Below, in pieces: positions 43,531-52,620 of a DNA stretch of 64,000 nucleotides; position 1 is the first letter of the stretch; each line of letters opens with the position of its first letter. The DNA is from an uncultured Haliea sp. (lineage in GTDB: Bacteria; Pseudomonadota; Gammaproteobacteria; Pseudomonadales; Halieaceae): assembly GCA_947258585.1 (NCBI GenBank), contig CAMYIZ010000059.1, positions 90,821-154,820 on the forward strand. The letters are read 5' to 3'. The position numbers and the translations under genes are program-made. A model generated the notes under the pieces. The model searched no databases, was not told where the DNA came from, and saw only the letters and a program-made list of their open reading frames with translations.

Positions 43531-45240
43531 ATGTACCACCAGTATTTTGGCCTCAATGAAGCACCTTTCTCCATCGCGGTAAACCCGCGCTATCTATTCA
43601 TGAGTCCCCGGCACCGGGACGCGCTGGCCCACCTGCTGTACGGTGTGGGAGCTGGCGGTGGCTTTATCCTGCTCACCGGCGAGGTGGGCACCGGCAAGAC
43701 CACGATCAATCGCTGCCTGCTGGAGCAGCTGCCGCCGGCAACGGACGTCGCCATCGTCCTCAACCCGGCGCTCAATGCGCTGGAATTGCTGGCGACGGTC
43801 TGCGATGAACTGGGGATCGACTACAATCGCAAGCGTCCTACCCTGAAAACCCTGACCGACAGCCTGCACCGTTTTCTGCTGCAGAACCACGCGGACGGGC
43901 GCAAGACGGTGTTGATGATCGACGAGGCCCAGCATCTGGATTTTGATGTGCTGGAACAGATCCGACTGCTGACCAACCTCGAGACCAACAGCGAAAAACT
44001 GCTGCAGATCATCCTCATCGGCCAGCCGGAGCTGGCGCAAATGCTGCAGCGCCCTGAGCTGCGCCAGCTCAACCAGCGCATCACTGCCCGCTACAACCTG
44101 GCGCCCCTGAGCCCGGAAGAGACCGACGCCTATATCCGCCACCGGCTACAGGTAGCCGGGCTGGCGCCAGGGCGCGAGCTGTTCCCCCGGGATGTGGTGC
44201 GCGGGATACACCGCACGACGCGCGGTATACCGCGCCTGATCAACGTGCTCTGTGACCGGATCCTGCTGGGCACCTATGGCCGCAATCGCAACCGCGCCGA
44301 CCGGGACATGCTGGCGCTTGCGGCCGCCGAGGTCCTGGGGGAGGAGGGCGTCCGGTCCCGGCACCGGGCCAGTTTCCCGTGGCTGGCGGGGGGCGGCGCG
44401 GTCCTGCTGGCGGTCCTGTTGCTGTGGTGGTTGTGGCCCGATGGACCCGCACCCGAAGCACCGGCGGCTATCCTGGAATCCCCGGCTGCTGCAGCAGCTG
44501 AAGTTGCCGGGGCCGGGATGCCAGTGCCGGTTCCTGCACCGGTGGGCGTTGCCGCGCCGCCCGACACGGCGGCTCCCGCTGCGGCCCCGGCGACTCCCGC
44601 GAGCAACGCCTGGCAGATGGCCCCGCAAGCGGCGCTGGAGCAGCTCTGGCAACTCCAGGCAGAGGGCCCGGCGCCCCCGCTGGAGCAGCTTTGCGACGAG
44701 GCCATCCGGTTTCCCCTGAGCTGTCTGCGCGGCCGTGCGGACACCTGGCAGGAGCTGCTGGCGCTGCAGCGACCGCTGCTGCTGGACCTGGTGACGCCGG
44801 CCCGGTTCGCCGCCGCGGCGTTGTTCCTGGGGGAGGAAGATGGGCGCGCCCTGCTTTGGTCCGGGAGTGCACTGTCCCGCGTTCCCTTCACTGAGCTGGC
44901 GCCACTCTGGCGCGGCGGCTACCGTCTGCTCTGGCGGCCGCCCGCTGGATTCAGTGGTCCTATTGGACGCTCCGAGGCCAGCCCCGCGGTTGCCGATGTG
45001 GCGGCACTGTTTGCACGCCTTGATGGGCAGTCCCAACCGCTGGCGGACAATCGCTATACCGCCGCGCTGGCCGACAGGGTGCGCCTGTTCCAGAGCGAGC
45101 AGCAGCTGCTGGCGGACGGTGTGGTCGGGGAGCAAACCCTGTTGCGTCTCAACCTGCTTGCCGGGCGCGATCTCTCCGCCCGGGCCGCCCTGCAGTTGCT
45201 CACCTCGAACACCGCGATCCCGGGAGCGCCCACACCATGA
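43531..45240 (+). CDS. gspA: ExeA/GspA-type AAA ATPase with C-terminal peptidoglycan-binding domain
   Basis: This inner-membrane ATPase helps assemble the type II secretion secretin through the peptidoglycan, together with GspB. The 569-aa protein starts with the typical MYHQYFGLNEAPFSIAVNPRYLFMS and has Walker A TGEVGTGKTT, Walker B VLMIDEAQHLD, and sensor RLINVLCDRILL. A single membrane span (residues about 287-306, WLAGGGAVLLAVLLLWWLWP) is followed by a proline-alanine linker and a periplasmic region ending in a PG_binding_1-like RLFQSEQQLLADGVVGEQTLLRLN. gspB follows 43 bases later; other gsp genes are not in the window. Confidence 0.9.
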   Translation: MYHQYFGLNEAPFSIAVNPRYLFMSPRHRDALAHLLYGVGAGGGFILLTGEVGTGKTTINRCLLEQLPPATDVAIVLNPALNALELLATVCDELGIDYNRKRPTLKTLTDSLHRFLLQNHADGRKTVLMIDEAQHLDFDVLEQIRLLTNLETNSEKLLQIILIGQPELAQMLQRPELRQLNQRITARYNLAPLSPEETDAYIRHRLQVAGLAPGRELFPRDVVRGIHRTTRGIPRLINVLCDRILLGTYGRNRNRADRDMLALAAAEVLGEEGVRSRHRASFPWLAGGGAVLLAVLLLWWLWPDGPAPEAPAAILESPAAAAAEVAGAGMPVPVPAPVGVAAPPDTAAPAAAPATPASNAWQMAPQAALEQLWQLQAEGPAPPLEQLCDEAIRFPLSCLRGRADTWQELLALQRPLLLDLVTPARFAAAALFLGEEDGRALLWSGSALSRVPFTELAPLWRGGYRLLWRPPAGFSGPIGRSEASPAVADVAALFARLDGQSQPLADNRYTAALADRVRLFQSEQQLLADGVVGEQTLLRLNLLAGRDLSARAALQLLTSNTAIPGAPTP

Positions 45241-45283
45241 CCGCAACGGCAGAGCGGGATATTCCAAGCGCAGGGGTGTGCCC

Positions 45284-46138
45284 ATGTCGTTGATACTTGA
45301 AGCGCTCAATCGCTCCCGGCGGGAGCAGAACAACGCGGCGCCGGTACCGGGCGTGGACAGCGAACACTATAGTCCCCCGCCGGCGGATAATGCCTGGCGG
45401 CAGCGCGGTACCCTGGCAGCGCTGGGCCTTGCACTGCTGGTGATCGCGGTGCTGCTGGGCCGGGAGCTCGCCCGCGACGGGGCTGAGTCGCCCGGGGCAA
45501 CGGCGACCCCGCATGCGGTAGTTGCAGAGCCCCTGGCGCCGCCACCCGCTATAAGTCCCGCCGCACCGACGACGGCAGCGGTGGCGGGCACCCCTGCGCC
45601 GCAGGCAGAGGATACTCCCGTGGCAGAGGCACCTCCAGAGCCCGCTGTCGAGGTGTCCGCCCCGGTGGCGGCCGCATCACCCTCGCAACTGCCGCCGTCG
45701 ACGATCTCTGCCGGCGGCACCAGCGCGGAGGTGGCCGCCCTGTACCGGCAGGCCGGGACCCCGACAGCGCCTGCGGAGCCGGCCACGGCCGCAGTCACCG
45801 AGCCCGCGGCGGTCACGGAAGACGCGGTGGATATCGCGAGCCTGGTGACCGCGGCGGAGCAGGCCCTGGAGGATGTGCGGCTGGCAGAGCATCCGGCGCC
45901 GTTCCTGGGCGAGCTTTCCCAGCAGCGCAAGGACGCCGTGCCGACCCTGATGTATCTGCAGCACGACTACCGGGCAGAGGGTGGTTCGACAGTGACCATC
46001 AACGCCCAGCAGGCACGCGCGGGGCAAACCGTCGGCCGCGGGGTCAAGGTGGAAGACATCCTGCCCGATTCGGTCGTGCTGAGCCACGATGGCGAGCAGT
46101 TCCGCCTGCGGGCCCTGAACAGTTGGGTGAATTTGTAG
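45284..46138 (+). CDS. gspB: General secretion pathway protein B (GspB)
   Basis: This is the 284-aa membrane partner of GspA. The N-terminus MSLILEALNRSRREQ is characteristic. One membrane span (LAALGLALLVIAVLLG) is followed by a long low-complexity Pro/Ala/Glu stretch that crosses the periplasm, then the conserved C-terminal GspB domain (PTLMYLQHDYRAEGG, VKVEDILPDSVVLSHDGEQFRL). The start is the ATG at 45284; the long track ORF starting at 44840 reads through gspA in another frame. Confidence 0.9.
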   Translation: MSLILEALNRSRREQNNAAPVPGVDSEHYSPPPADNAWRQRGTLAALGLALLVIAVLLGRELARDGAESPGATATPHAVVAEPLAPPPAISPAAPTTAAVAGTPAPQAEDTPVAEAPPEPAVEVSAPVAAASPSQLPPSTISAGGTSAEVAALYRQAGTPTAPAEPATAAVTEPAAVTEDAVDIASLVTAAEQALEDVRLAEHPAPFLGELSQQRKDAVPTLMYLQHDYRAEGGSTVTINAQQARAGQTVGRGVKVEDILPDSVVLSHDGEQFRLRALNSWVNL

Positions 46139-46206
46139 TGACCGCCGGGGTTGGCGACGACGTCTACCCCCGGGCGTGAGACGGTGAACTGAGGCTGGCT
46201 GACGCA

Positions 46207-47049
46207 ATGATGAAGTGGGCGATCGCCTTCGCTTTCCTGGTCCTGGTCGGGATATTTGCCCTCGTTGCCCTGAGGGTGTGGGACCAGTCCGCCGACCGTG
46301 CCGAGTGGCAGCGTCTCGCTGCGCTCCAGCCCGAAGTGCCGCAACATTTTTCCGTCGAGTTGGTCGCGGGTCTGCCCGAGCCTGCCCGGCGTTACTTCAA
46401 CTTCATGATCGCGCCGGGAGCGCCGCTGCTGCGGGTCGCCGAAATCGACATGAGCGGCGAGTTCAGTCTCGGAAACAGGGATAGTCCCGCCTACCAGCCG
46501 ATGTCAGCGCGGCAGATTCTCGCCGCCCCCGATGGCTTCGTCTGGGCGATGCGCACCCGCGGCGGGATGCCGCTCTCGGGGTCGGATTCCGGGTTGTGGA
46601 CACGGTTTCGCATTTTCTGGCTGATCCCTGTGGCGCGACTGGGCGGGACGCCGGATCATGCGCGATCGGCCTTCGGCCGCTACATCGGGGAGTCGGTGAT
46701 CTGGACGCCCGCCGCCCTGCTGCCCGGGCCAGGGGTGACCTGGGCCGCGGTGGGCGAAAATACCGCGCGGGTAACGGTGCGTCACGGGGATCTGAGCCAG
46801 GCGGTGGACGTCACCGTCGACAGTGAGGGAAGGCCTGTTGTTGTCGCTTTCCAGCGCTGGAGCAATGCGAACCCGGACAAGCTGCACCGCCTTCAACCCT
46901 TTGGCGCCGTCCTCTCCGACTTTCGCGAGGTTGGGGGCTACCGCCTGCCGTTTCGGGTGGAGGCGGGCAACATGTTTGGTACAGACGACTACTTCCCCTT
47001 CTTTCTCGCCGAGGTCACGGCGATCCGGTTTCCCGAGGTACCGCCATGA
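46207..47049 (+). CDS. DUF6544/DUF6920-like membrane-anchored protein
   Basis: This is a 280-aa protein with one N-terminal membrane segment (AIAFAFLVLVGIFALVAL) and a soluble domain. The phrases LPEPARRYFNFMIAPGAPLLR and GGYRLPFRVEAGNMFGTDDYFPFF, with VTVDSEGRPVVVAFQRW between, fit a widespread uncharacterised family; I am fairly sure of the family type but not its number. Its stop overlaps the hydrolase start by four bases (ATGA), so the two probably work together. Confidence 0.75.
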   Translation: MMKWAIAFAFLVLVGIFALVALRVWDQSADRAEWQRLAALQPEVPQHFSVELVAGLPEPARRYFNFMIAPGAPLLRVAEIDMSGEFSLGNRDSPAYQPMSARQILAAPDGFVWAMRTRGGMPLSGSDSGLWTRFRIFWLIPVARLGGTPDHARSAFGRYIGESVIWTPAALLPGPGVTWAAVGENTARVTVRHGDLSQAVDVTVDSEGRPVVVAFQRWSNANPDKLHRLQPFGAVLSDFREVGGYRLPFRVEAGNMFGTDDYFPFFLAEVTAIRFPEVPP

Positions 47050-48047
47050 TGGACTGGACCCACCACCACGCAACGATCAATGGCATCCGCATGCACTATG
47101 TGGAGCAGGGGCAGGGCATGCCAGTGGTGCTCTGCCACGGCTTCCCGCACCTGTGGTTCAGCTGGCACCGGCAGATCAGTGCGCTGGCTGCGGCCGGGTA
47201 TCGGGTCATTGCCCCGGACATGCGCGGCATGGGCCAGACCGAGGCGCCGGTGGCGGTGGAGGCCTACGATATCGACCACATCACCGCCGACCTTGTGGGC
47301 CTGTTGGACCATATCGGCGAGCCGCGCGCGGTGTTCGCCGGGCTCGATTTTGGCGCCTTTGCCATCTACGACCTGGCCCTGCGCCATCCCCAGCGGGTGA
47401 TCGCGGTGATTGGCCTGGAGAACCCGGCGGCCCCGCACAATCCCGACGAGCCCCCCCTCAGTGAATACCGGCGTATGGGGGAGCAACACTTCCTGCACAT
47501 CGAGTACTTCCGCGAGCCGCCGCGGGCAGATCGGGAGTTGGCGGCCGCGCCGCGGCGCTTCCTGCACAAGGTTTTCCATACCCTCAGCGGTGCCTGCAAT
47601 TACTTCGAGATGTTCCGCCATCCGCCGGGCACCTCCTATATCGACGCCATGGAGGAGCCGCCGCCGCTGCCCTGGTCCTGGCTGTCGGAGCTGGAACTGG
47701 AGTTCTTTGTCTCCGAGTACAGTCGCAGCGGTTTCACCGGGGGCCTGAACTGGTACCGCTCGTTCGATCTCAAGTGGGCCCAGCGCAAGCCCTTCGAGGG
47801 CGTGCAGAGCACCGTACCGGCCTATTTCATCGGTAGCGAGCACGATGTGGACCTGGAAGGGTTTCACGGCGAGGACCCTATTGGCCAGATGCGGGGGATC
47901 TTTCCGGATCTGCGCGAGGTGCGCATGATCCCGGGTGCGGGACACATGGTACAGCTGGAGGCCTCGACAGAGGTGAACGCGATCCTGCTGACGTATCTTG
48001 CAGATATTCGCCGGCGCGGCTGGAAGACTACGCCACCGCAGCGCTAG
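47046..48047 (+). CDS. Alpha/beta hydrolase, epoxide hydrolase-like
   Basis: This is a 333-aa soluble alpha/beta-hydrolase. HGFP (31-34) forms the oxyanion region, the nucleophile motif is GLDFG with Asp101, and the C-terminal His is in PGAGHMVQLE; an acid in GSEHDVD may complete the triad. An Asp nucleophile and HGxP point to epoxide hydrolase or haloalkane-dehalogenase-like chemistry rather than an esterase. No signal peptide is seen. It is translationally coupled to the DUF6544-like gene. Confidence 0.88.
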   Translation: MMDWTHHHATINGIRMHYVEQGQGMPVVLCHGFPHLWFSWHRQISALAAAGYRVIAPDMRGMGQTEAPVAVEAYDIDHITADLVGLLDHIGEPRAVFAGLDFGAFAIYDLALRHPQRVIAVIGLENPAAPHNPDEPPLSEYRRMGEQHFLHIEYFREPPRADRELAAAPRRFLHKVFHTLSGACNYFEMFRHPPGTSYIDAMEEPPPLPWSWLSELELEFFVSEYSRSGFTGGLNWYRSFDLKWAQRKPFEGVQSTVPAYFIGSEHDVDLEGFHGEDPIGQMRGIFPDLREVRMIPGAGHMVQLEASTEVNAILLTYLADIRRRGWKTTPPQR

Positions 48048-48092
48048 CGGGGGGCAAGTCACGGTGCCCCGGCGTCAAGGGCGCAACCCTCG

Positions 48093-49601
48093 CTAGCAGA
48101 TTGCCAGCGCCAGTCCCTGCTTGGCCAGCACAGCCTGCTCCTGCTGCAGTTCCTGGGCGGTGAGGGGGTGTTGCGCCAGCCAGCCCTCCGGAAACTCCAA
48201 TCGCAGGCTGTCCGCTTCCGGATGGACGGCGAAATCCGGCAGTGCCTCCAGCTGCTCCACGTACTTGAATATCAGCGCCAGCCGGATGAGGGTGATGAGC
48301 CGCAACAGGCGCGGGCGCTCAGTGTCCGGGACCGCGGCCCACAGGGTCTCGTCAAGTTTGCCGCGCTGGGTGGCGGCCAGCAGTGCCATTTGTTCCTGCT
48401 CCTCCTGGGAAAACCCGGGCAGGTCGGCGTTGAGCAGCAGGTAGGCACTGTGCCGCTGGTAGTGCTTGTGGGAAATGGCCATGCCGATTTCGTGGGCCAG
48501 GGCCGTGCGCTGCAGCAGGTCGCCGTCGGTCCGGCGCAGTTTCCAGCCGCTGCGCGTGGCGTTGAACAGGGTGCGCGCCCGGCGTGCCATCAGCTCTGCC
48601 ATCGGGGTATCCACCCCGTAGCGCTGCATCAGGGCATTGATCGTTCTCTCCCGCACGTCCTCATGGCTGAGGCGCCCCATCAGGTCATAGATCACGCCTT
48701 CCCGCAGCGCACCGCGAGACGTGCGCATCTGCTTGATGCCCAGCTCGTCGAACAGGGCACTGGCGATGGCTACCCCGGCGGCGATGACATTGCGGCGCTG
48801 GCTGCTGAGCCCCTCCAGGGCGATATTGTCGAAGCGTTTGAAGCGCAGCAGGTTTTTCTCCAGTTTCTCCAGTCCCTTGCGGTCGATGCCGCCATCGCTC
48901 CAGCCCTGGCTGAGCAGCACCGCCTCCACCGCCTGCAGGGTGCCGGAGGAGCCCACGCACTCCGCCCAATGGCCGGCGTGGTAGTGGTAGCGGATGTGGG
49001 ACACCTCCAGGCGCGCCCGGTTGTAGGCGTGGCGGTAGTTGTCCTTGCTGATCTTGCCGCCGGGGAAACAGCTGTCCGAGTAGGAGACGCAGCCCATTTG
49101 CAGGCTCTCCAGACGCCGGGGTTCGAAGCGCTCGCCGATAATCAGCTCGGTACTGCCGCCACCGATATCGATCACCAGCCGCGACTGGGCGTCATCGGCC
49201 AGGGTGTGGGCGACACCCAGGTACACCAGGCGCGCTTCCTCGCGACCGTAGACCACGTCCACGGGAGCGCCCAGGATTTCCTGCGCCGGTCGGGTGAAGT
49301 CGCGGCGGTTGTCAGCCACGCGCAAAGCGTTGGTGCCGACCACGCGAATGCGCTCTGTATCGACACTGCCCAGCATCTGGGCGAAGCGGGCCAGGCAGTC
49401 GAGCCCGCGCGCGATGGCCTCCGGGGACAGCCGGTTGTCGACCAGGCCGGCTCCGAGCTGCACTTTTTCCGCCAGCACTTCCACCGGGCGCATTTCCCCG
49501 TGCTCTACGCGGGCCACAATCAGGTGAAAGGAATTGCTGCCGAGGTCGACCGCCGCCAGCAGGCTGCCGTCAGGAAGGGGTTCGCGCGTTTGGGGTTCCA
49601 A
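48093..49601 (-). CDS. ppx: Exopolyphosphatase (Ppx/GppA family)
   Basis: This enzyme removes terminal phosphate from polyphosphate and perhaps pppGpp. The 502-aa product has the actin-like ASKHA motifs AAVDLGSNSFHLIVA, VVYGREEARLVYLGV (catalytic Glu) and VIDIGGGSTELIIGE, and the C-terminal HD-like helical domain (AHEIGMAISHKHYQRHSAYLL) of full-length Ppx/GppA. Length and the QRHSAYLL region favour Ppx. It is convergent with the hydrolase gene, and no ppk is adjacent. Confidence 0.93.
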   Translation of the reverse strand: MEPQTREPLPDGSLLAAVDLGSNSFHLIVARVEHGEMRPVEVLAEKVQLGAGLVDNRLSPEAIARGLDCLARFAQMLGSVDTERIRVVGTNALRVADNRRDFTRPAQEILGAPVDVVYGREEARLVYLGVAHTLADDAQSRLVIDIGGGSTELIIGERFEPRRLESLQMGCVSYSDSCFPGGKISKDNYRHAYNRARLEVSHIRYHYHAGHWAECVGSSGTLQAVEAVLLSQGWSDGGIDRKGLEKLEKNLLRFKRFDNIALEGLSSQRRNVIAAGVAIASALFDELGIKQMRTSRGALREGVIYDLMGRLSHEDVRERTINALMQRYGVDTPMAELMARRARTLFNATRSGWKLRRTDGDLLQRTALAHEIGMAISHKHYQRHSAYLLLNADLPGFSQEEQEQMALLAATQRGKLDETLWAAVPDTERPRLLRLITLIRLALIFKYVEQLEALPDFAVHPEADSLRLEFPEGWLAQHPLTAQELQQEQAVLAKQGLALAIC

Positions 49602-49687
49602 AATGGGGGTTGTCTCGCGGTCGGCGTTTGCCTGCGATGATAAACGATAGCCCGCCCTGACGCACGGACCCCGCCGTCAGGCTGGAT

Positions 49688-50296
49688 TCAGGCCAGCAGC
49701 CGGGCGGCAATGAGCAGCGTCAGCAGGCCGGTTGCTGCGCTGAGCAGCAGCACCTTGCCGCTGATCTTCGACAATTCCGCGAGAGGGTCGCCACCAGCGT
49801 GGACCCGGGCCAGGACTGGCCATTCTATGGCCCCGGCGAAACCGAGACTGCCGAAGGCGGCCGCCAGCAGTGCCACCCCGCCCGGGGAGTCGGTGCTGAA
49901 CGCCAGCCAGAGCAGGGCGATGGCGACTGCCGAGCCCAGGGTGCCAGCGTAGCTCATGACGAGGAATTGCCCGCGCTTGTTGCGCTGGAAGTCCCAGTCG
50001 AAGGCGAACAGGTTTAGCCGTTTGGGTCGGTGGTAGCGGCCGCGAGCCGTGCGTGCGCCGGCGTAGTGGAACCACTCATGCACCAGGGTGGTGGTGATAG
50101 CTCCTGCCAGCAGGCCGGTGGCCACGCTGAAAAGCGCGGCCACCGGCTGCCCGGAATTCACCGCCCAGTTGTTGGTCGCGGTAAACAGCCCCAGCAGGAG
50201 CAGGGTGATCCCGAGATGGGTAAAGGCAACCAGGCTGGTACTGATGCCGCCGGTGGGTTCGGCAACCGGCGCGGAGTCATTGAGAGCGTTGTCCAT
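49688..50296 (-). CDS. Membrane protein with HEWFH zinc-metalloprotease-like motif
   Basis: I do not recognise a named family with certainty. The 202-aa product has about five hydrophobic segments. The second runs into LVHEWFHYAGA, an HExxH motif in or at the end of a membrane span, as in M50 site-2 proteases. A cytoplasmic-looking basic stretch (RGRYHRPKRLNLFAFDWDFQRNKRG) follows. A third ligand such as the M50 LDG motif is not obvious; GAIEWPVLARVHAGGDPL is the best conserved-looking later segment. It lies 75 bases beyond the small protein gene, after the D-glutamate/oxoproline operon in the same direction. Confidence 0.65.
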   Translation of the reverse strand: MDNALNDSAPVAEPTGGISTSLVAFTHLGITLLLLGLFTATNNWAVNSGQPVAALFSVATGLLAGAITTTLVHEWFHYAGARTARGRYHRPKRLNLFAFDWDFQRNKRGQFLVMSYAGTLGSAVAIALLWLAFSTDSPGGVALLAAAFGSLGFAGAIEWPVLARVHAGGDPLAELSKISGKVLLLSAATGLLTLLIAARLLA

Positions 50297-50370
50297 TGTC
50301 TTTCCCGCACGGTGAGACTGATTATGAACTTACGCAAGTAACGGCGCGCTGGATGCGGGCCCGGGCAGGC

Positions 50371-50562
50371 CTATTTGCGCCCGGCGCCCGAGGGCCGCGC
50401 TACGTAGCCGCCCTGCTGGCCGCTGATACCGGATTTGATGCTCTCGATCTTGCCGCCGGACTGCAGGAACATCCTGGTCTGTTCTTCGATGGAGGAAGAG
50501 GTTTCAACGGCTGCTGGCTGCTTTTTCTTGGCGGGGGCGCGTTGGGGCTTGGCGGCGGACAT
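50371..50562 (-). CDS. Small basic conserved-looking protein, 63 aa
   Basis: This short gene encodes a 63-residue soluble protein: a lysine/alanine-rich N-terminus (AAKPQRAPAKKKQPAA), an acidic-helical centre (SSSIEEQTRMFLQSGGKIESI) and a flexible Gly-rich end. The track's 88-aa version adds 25 residues upstream of the ATG at 50562; the shorter start is preferred because the composition changes there. The EEQTRMFLQSGGKI pattern looks like a small Gammaproteobacterial family without known function. It lies between alr and the HExxH membrane protein, same strand. Confidence 0.6.
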   Translation of the reverse strand: MSAAKPQRAPAKKKQPAAVETSSSIEEQTRMFLQSGGKIESIKSGISGQQGGYVARPSGAGRK

Positions 50563-50655
50563 GATCAGTGCTCTTGCAACGGATGGCCGGCCAGTATAGC
50601 GCAAATGCACTGCTCCTGTCTGCCCCGGCTGTCTCACCCCCGGGCAGAGTGATGC

Positions 50656-51738
50656 CTACGGGGCAATGACCCGCGGGGTTCGCGGGGGCATCCGGGTCAG
50701 CAATTCGTAGCCGATGGTACCCGCATGACGGGCAACCTCGTCCACCGGCAGGCCCTCTCCCCAGAGCACGACCGGGTCGCCGATCGCAACCGGTGGCAGG
50801 TCGGTTACATCGACAGTGATCATGTCCATGGAGACCCGGCCCGCGAGAGTGGCTCGCCGGCCGTTGACCAGGACCGGGGTGCCGTTGGCTGCCGTGCGCG
50901 GGTAGCCGTCGCCATAGCCTATGGTTACCGTCGCAACCCGGGAGGGGCGCTGTGCCTGCCAGCTGCCACCGTAGCCGACGCACTCGCCGGCCGCGATGTC
51001 CCGCACCGAGATGACCGCCGATACCAGGGTCATGACAGGCCGCAGGCGTTCCGCCTCGGGCTGGGTCTCGCCGAAGGGAGAGTTGCCCCAGAGCATGTAA
51101 CCCGGTCGGATCCAGTCGTAGTGGGCCCGGGGCCAGGCCAGGGTGGCAGGGGAATTGGCTGCGCTGCGCAACCCCTCCAGGCCCGCGGTGGCGGCCTCGA
51201 ACAGTTCGATTTGCTGCCAGGTCTGCGGGTTGTGCAGCTCGTCGGCGGAGGCAAAGTGGGTGGAGAGCACCGGCGTGCCCGCCATCTTGCCGCAGGCAAG
51301 CAGCCGCTGGTAGAAGCTGGCGGTCTGCGCCGGCAGGGCGCCCAGGCGGTGCATGCCGGTGTCGATCTTGAGCCAGCAACCAACCGGTGCCGAGAGCGAG
51401 GCCTGCTCCAGCCACTGGAGCTGGAGGTCATTGTCAATGGTGATCCAGAACCCTGCTGCGGCAGCGACCGGCAGCTCACTGGCTTCGAAAACCCCCTGCA
51501 GGAGCAGGATCGGGCAGCGGATGCCTGCGTCGCGCAGCGCCAGGGCTTCCTCTGTGCAGGCGACCGCCAGCGCGTCCACCCGGGGTTCGAGTTCCCGTGC
51601 CATGGTCACTGCGCCGTGCCCATAGGCATTGGCCTTGACCACGGCCATCAAGCGCGTCCCGGGGGCGAGCTCGCGCGCCACGGCGACGTTGTGGTGGAGG
51701 GCGCTGAGGTCCAGGCGGGCCTGGCTGGGACGGGTCAT
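50656..51738 (-). CDS. alr: Alanine racemase
   Basis: This PLP enzyme interconverts L- and D-alanine. The 360-aa product has the PLP-lysine motif MAVVKANAYGHG (Lys35) and the catalytic tyrosine region CVGYGGSWQA, with the C-terminal DPVVLWGEG of the family. The start shares one base with the stop of the aminotransferase gene (TGATG), so the two are coupled. In this operon it can supply D-alanine as amino donor for D-glutamate formation, besides peptidoglycan synthesis. Confidence 0.95.
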   Translation of the reverse strand: MTRPSQARLDLSALHHNVAVARELAPGTRLMAVVKANAYGHGAVTMARELEPRVDALAVACTEEALALRDAGIRCPILLLQGVFEASELPVAAAAGFWITIDNDLQLQWLEQASLSAPVGCWLKIDTGMHRLGALPAQTASFYQRLLACGKMAGTPVLSTHFASADELHNPQTWQQIELFEAATAGLEGLRSAANSPATLAWPRAHYDWIRPGYMLWGNSPFGETQPEAERLRPVMTLVSAVISVRDIAAGECVGYGGSWQAQRPSRVATVTIGYGDGYPRTAANGTPVLVNGRRATLAGRVSMDMITVDVTDLPPVAIGDPVVLWGEGLPVDEVARHAGTIGYELLTRMPPRTPRVIAP

Positions 51739-52595
51739 CAGTAGTCGTAACGGTGCCGGCTAAACAGGGTTGCGGCGGCGAGCCAGACATCGCCGATGCC
51801 GCCGTTGCCCACCGGCTTGCCGTCGATCTCGATGACCGGAGCCACCTCTTTGCTGGAGCTGGTCAGCCAGACTTCATCGGCGGCGTCGACCTCCGCCATG
51901 GTTACCACCCGCTCTTCTACCGGGATGTCGCTGTGTTTACGCAGAATATCCAGCAGCATCAGCCGGGTGATTCCGGGCAGCTTCTGGTGATCCAGCTCCG
52001 GAGTGGCCACGGTGCCGTCCTTGACGACAAACACGTTGCAGGCGGCGGCCTCGGTGAGTTCGCCTGCCTCGTTGTAGAGAATCGTCTCACCGTGGCCGCG
52101 GCTGTGGCCGTGTTGATAGTGCATGACGTTGCCGAGCAGGGCGGTGGATTTGATATTGCAGCGGCGCCAGCGCAGGTCTTCCGCCGTAGAGACCCGGTAG
52201 CAGGTGGCTGACGCCTTGTCGGCAACTGGCGCCGGCGGGATTTCAAAAGCGAAGGCGTAGAGGGTGGGGGCGACGTTCTCTGGATAGGCGTGATTGCGCC
52301 GGCTATCGGCGCCCCGGCTGACGTGGAAATAAACGCCCAGATTGCCCCTGCCGTTGCGCGCTATCAGCTCATTGGCAATACCGCGCCACTGCGTCTCGTC
52401 TACCTTCAGTTTGATTTCGATGGCATCCAGCCCCTGCTGCATGCGCTGCAGGTGTGGCCCGAATCCCACCAGCTTGCCAGCGTAGGAGGGCACCACCTCA
52501 TAGATACCGTCGCCGAACAGGAAGCCCCGGTCCATCGGCGAGATGCGGGCTTCACTCATTGGCAGGTAGTCGCCGTTCAGGTAGACAATACTCAT
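51738..52595 (-). CDS. dat: D-amino-acid aminotransferase (class IV)
   Basis: This PLP fold-type IV aminotransferase is predicted to catalyse D-Ala + 2-oxoglutarate = D-Glu + pyruvate. Visible motifs are PMDRGFLFGDGIYEVVPSY, the PLP lysine in CNIKSTALLGNVMH, and EAAACNVFVVKDG, the D-AAT/BCAT_IV signature. The start was set to the ATG at 52595 (285 aa) with AGGA 8 bases ahead; the track's TTG start is two codons earlier. Class IV also includes branched-chain and ADC-lyase enzymes; coupling to alr and the D-glutamate cyclase genes favours D-amino acids. Confidence 0.88.
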   Translation of the reverse strand: MSIVYLNGDYLPMSEARISPMDRGFLFGDGIYEVVPSYAGKLVGFGPHLQRMQQGLDAIEIKLKVDETQWRGIANELIARNGRGNLGVYFHVSRGADSRRNHAYPENVAPTLYAFAFEIPPAPVADKASATCYRVSTAEDLRWRRCNIKSTALLGNVMHYQHGHSRGHGETILYNEAGELTEAAACNVFVVKDGTVATPELDHQKLPGITRLMLLDILRKHSDIPVEERVVTMAEVDAADEVWLTSSSKEVAPVIEIDGKPVGNGGIGDVWLAAATLFSRHRYDY

Positions 52596-52620
52596 GTTCA
52601 AATCCTGTGTTGGTTCGTGT

